A DNA stretch of 7,052 nucleotides from an uncultured Flavobacterium sp. (GTDB lineage: Bacteria > Bacteroidota > Bacteroidia > Flavobacteriales > Flavobacteriaceae), in the NCBI GenBank assembly GCA_946886675.1, contig CAMPIZ010000084.1, positions 1 to 7,052 on the forward strand, written 5' to 3'. The notes under the pieces are model-generated. The model saw only the letters and a list, made by a program, of their open reading frames with translations, was not told the DNA's origin and did no database searches. Below, piece by piece: positions 5,990 to 7,052 of the stretch (positions within the stretch are counted from its first letter, which is position 1; each line of letters opens with the position of its first letter). The position numbers and the translations under genes are program-made.

Positions 5990-7052
5990 TTAGATCCAGT
6001 TTTTTACAGCGTTATAATCGATATAATAACGAAGGCTTACCGAAAATATACTGTTGAGGTTATTTATAAAAAGATTTTCAAAGTTTTCTCTGTAATTGCG
6101 GTTCACAAAATCAATATCGGTAGCGGCATTGTTTCTGTAAAGTACAGAAATCTGGCTTCCCGGAGCAAACCACCAGGTATACGACAGATCGAAGTTCCAG
6201 TTATTATAGGTAAAATCCTTATTATCATTAAAAGTACTATTTTCAGCTAAACTACCGTCACTTTGCAATGTTAAAAACTGCAGGTTTTCACCGTATGTCC
6301 AGTAATGCCTTGCAACAAGGTTTATGGTCATTTTGTTATTTATAGAGTATTTCCCGCTCAGGCTGTTTGTTATGGTAGTTCTGTCCCTTTCTGTAAAAAT
6401 GATGTCATCATTATCAAAAGCTACCCATCCTTTGTTACTGGTGTCCAAATCATAATCAAAACTGTAAATCATTAGCAGCTTGTTGTTAAAGCGATAGCGC
6501 GGACTTATCCATAATCCATAATAATTACGGTTTTTTTCTTCACTCAGCCATATGTCGGGTATTATATCCAGGGCAAACTTTCGGTTATAATTTGATGAAA
6601 AATAAACCTGGCCGTATACAGCCCTTGGTTTTTTTACAAAACGGCCATCTATGCGCGGCTCGTAGAAATCATACGATTCAAACGGGTTTATTTCAAGTCT
6701 GTAGCCTATATAGTCATTTTTTCGGGTGGTAGAATTTACATTAAAATCAATCCAGGAATTTTGAAGTTTACCGGTATTGTTATGAAATTCGGTATAGAGA
6801 TTTGTATTGAACTGGAAAGTATTATAATGCTTTGTAGGGTTTAAAATCCTGTAGCTGAAGTTGCCATTGAAGTTGTAGTAGTTTGTGGTAAAAATTATAC
6901 CCATATCATTAATGTCAAAATCTTTAGAAACATAGTAGCTGGACAGGTTATAGCGCACTTTCCCACTGGTTTTTCCGGCCTGTATATATGAGCTGTAACC
7001 ATTTTTTTTCTCAATATCATTTATATTACTGTATTTAAAATAGCCTGAAAGG
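5990..7052 (-). CDS. DUF5916 protein, C-terminal part (5' end outside window)
   Basis: The frame is open from the stop at 5992-5990 through to the right edge, giving 353 visible C-terminal residues. A GTG at 6958 falls inside this continuous frame and is not a credible start. The segment fits the C-terminal half of DUF5916 proteins, which usually carry an N-terminal CBM9-like domain. Supporting motifs, numbered from the first visible residue, are GKTSGK (26-31) followed by RYNL, the NDMG motif (48-51, usually NDLG in the family), and a closing LRYYIDYN. The protein is rich in Tyr, Asn, Phe and Trp, with alternating polar and hydrophobic stretches suggesting many amphipathic beta-strands. This supports an outer-membrane beta-barrel. 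Its function is unknown. The signal peptide and any CBM9 domain would lie beyond the edge. It precedes gpmI by 14 bases, so the two may be co-transcribed although their roles seem unrelated. Confidence 0.8.
   Translation of the reverse strand, partial: LSGYFKYSNINDIEKKNGYSSYIQAGKTSGKVRYNLSSYYVSKDFDINDMGIIFTTNYYNFNGNFSYRILNPTKHYNTFQFNTNLYTEFHNNTGKLQNSWIDFNVNSTTRKNDYIGYRLEINPFESYDFYEPRIDGRFVKKPRAVYGQVYFSSNYNRKFALDIIPDIWLSEEKNRNYYGLWISPRYRFNNKLLMIYSFDYDLDTSNKGWVAFDNDDIIFTERDRTTITNSLSGKYSINNKMTINLVARHYWTYGENLQFLTLQSDGSLAENSTFNDNKDFTYNNWNFDLSYTWWFAPGSQISVLYRNNAATDIDFVNRNYRENFENLFINNLNSIFSVSLRYYIDYNAVKNWI

Noticed and set aside
6041..6048. TATTTTCG on the minus strand as a gpmI promoter box.
   Set aside because: It has a mismatch in the conserved TTTG part, no -33 element at the right spacing, and lies inside coding sequence.
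6956..6958. GTG as a start codon for the right-hand minus-strand gene.
   Set aside because: The frame stays open for 31 more codons to the window edge and those codons encode family-like sequence (GKTSGK), so the gene is truncated by the window.
1..7052. Search for CRISPR arrays, tRNA/rRNA genes, insertion sequences, toxin-antitoxin, defence or biosynthetic clusters.
   Set aside because: No direct-repeat array, cloverleaf, transposase-like ORF or terminal repeat was seen; all long frames are explained by core or common Bacteroidota families.

Overview
The window looks like ordinary chromosomal DNA from a member of the Bacteroidota, most likely a Flavobacterium-like genus. Four things support this: low-GC sequence; AT-rich intergenic DNA with TAnnTTTG promoter boxes and no consistent Shine-Dalgarno sites; a type IX secretion Plug protein (formerly DUF5103); and a DUF5916-type putative outer-membrane protein. 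The Plug and DUF5916 families are largely Bacteroidota families. No RNA gene, CRISPR array, insertion sequence, phage gene or defence system was seen.

Layout from left to right: (1) bases 1-90 are non-coding and carry a minus-strand promoter-like box aimed at a gene beyond the left edge. (2) 91-1356, minus: T9SS Plug protein with signal peptide. (3) 1442-2209, minus: class I SAM-dependent methyltransferase of unknown substrate. (4) 2209-3027, minus: type I methionine aminopeptidase (map), whose stop overlaps the methyltransferase start as TAATG. (5) 3028-3155: divergent promoter region. (6) 3156-4427, plus: acetyl-CoA hydrolase/transferase-family CoA-transferase. (7) 4426-4456: a bidirectional terminator filling the 27-base gap between convergent genes. 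(8) 4455-5975, minus: cofactor-independent phosphoglycerate mutase (gpmI). (9) 5990-7052, minus: the C-terminal part of a DUF5916 protein whose 5' end lies beyond the right edge.

The likely transcription units are map-methyltransferase (possibly running on into plug across 85 bases), the CoA-transferase alone, and DUF5916-gpmI (14-base gap). The genes serve unrelated roles: protein maturation, glycolysis, CoA-ester metabolism, protein secretion and outer-membrane structure. They do not form one recognisable pathway. I found no convincing evidence of an undescribed system. The points most worth a second look are the atypical motif I and missing cysteines in the methyltransferase, its tight coupling to map, the A10 run in the very short CoA-transferase leader, and the corrected map start.
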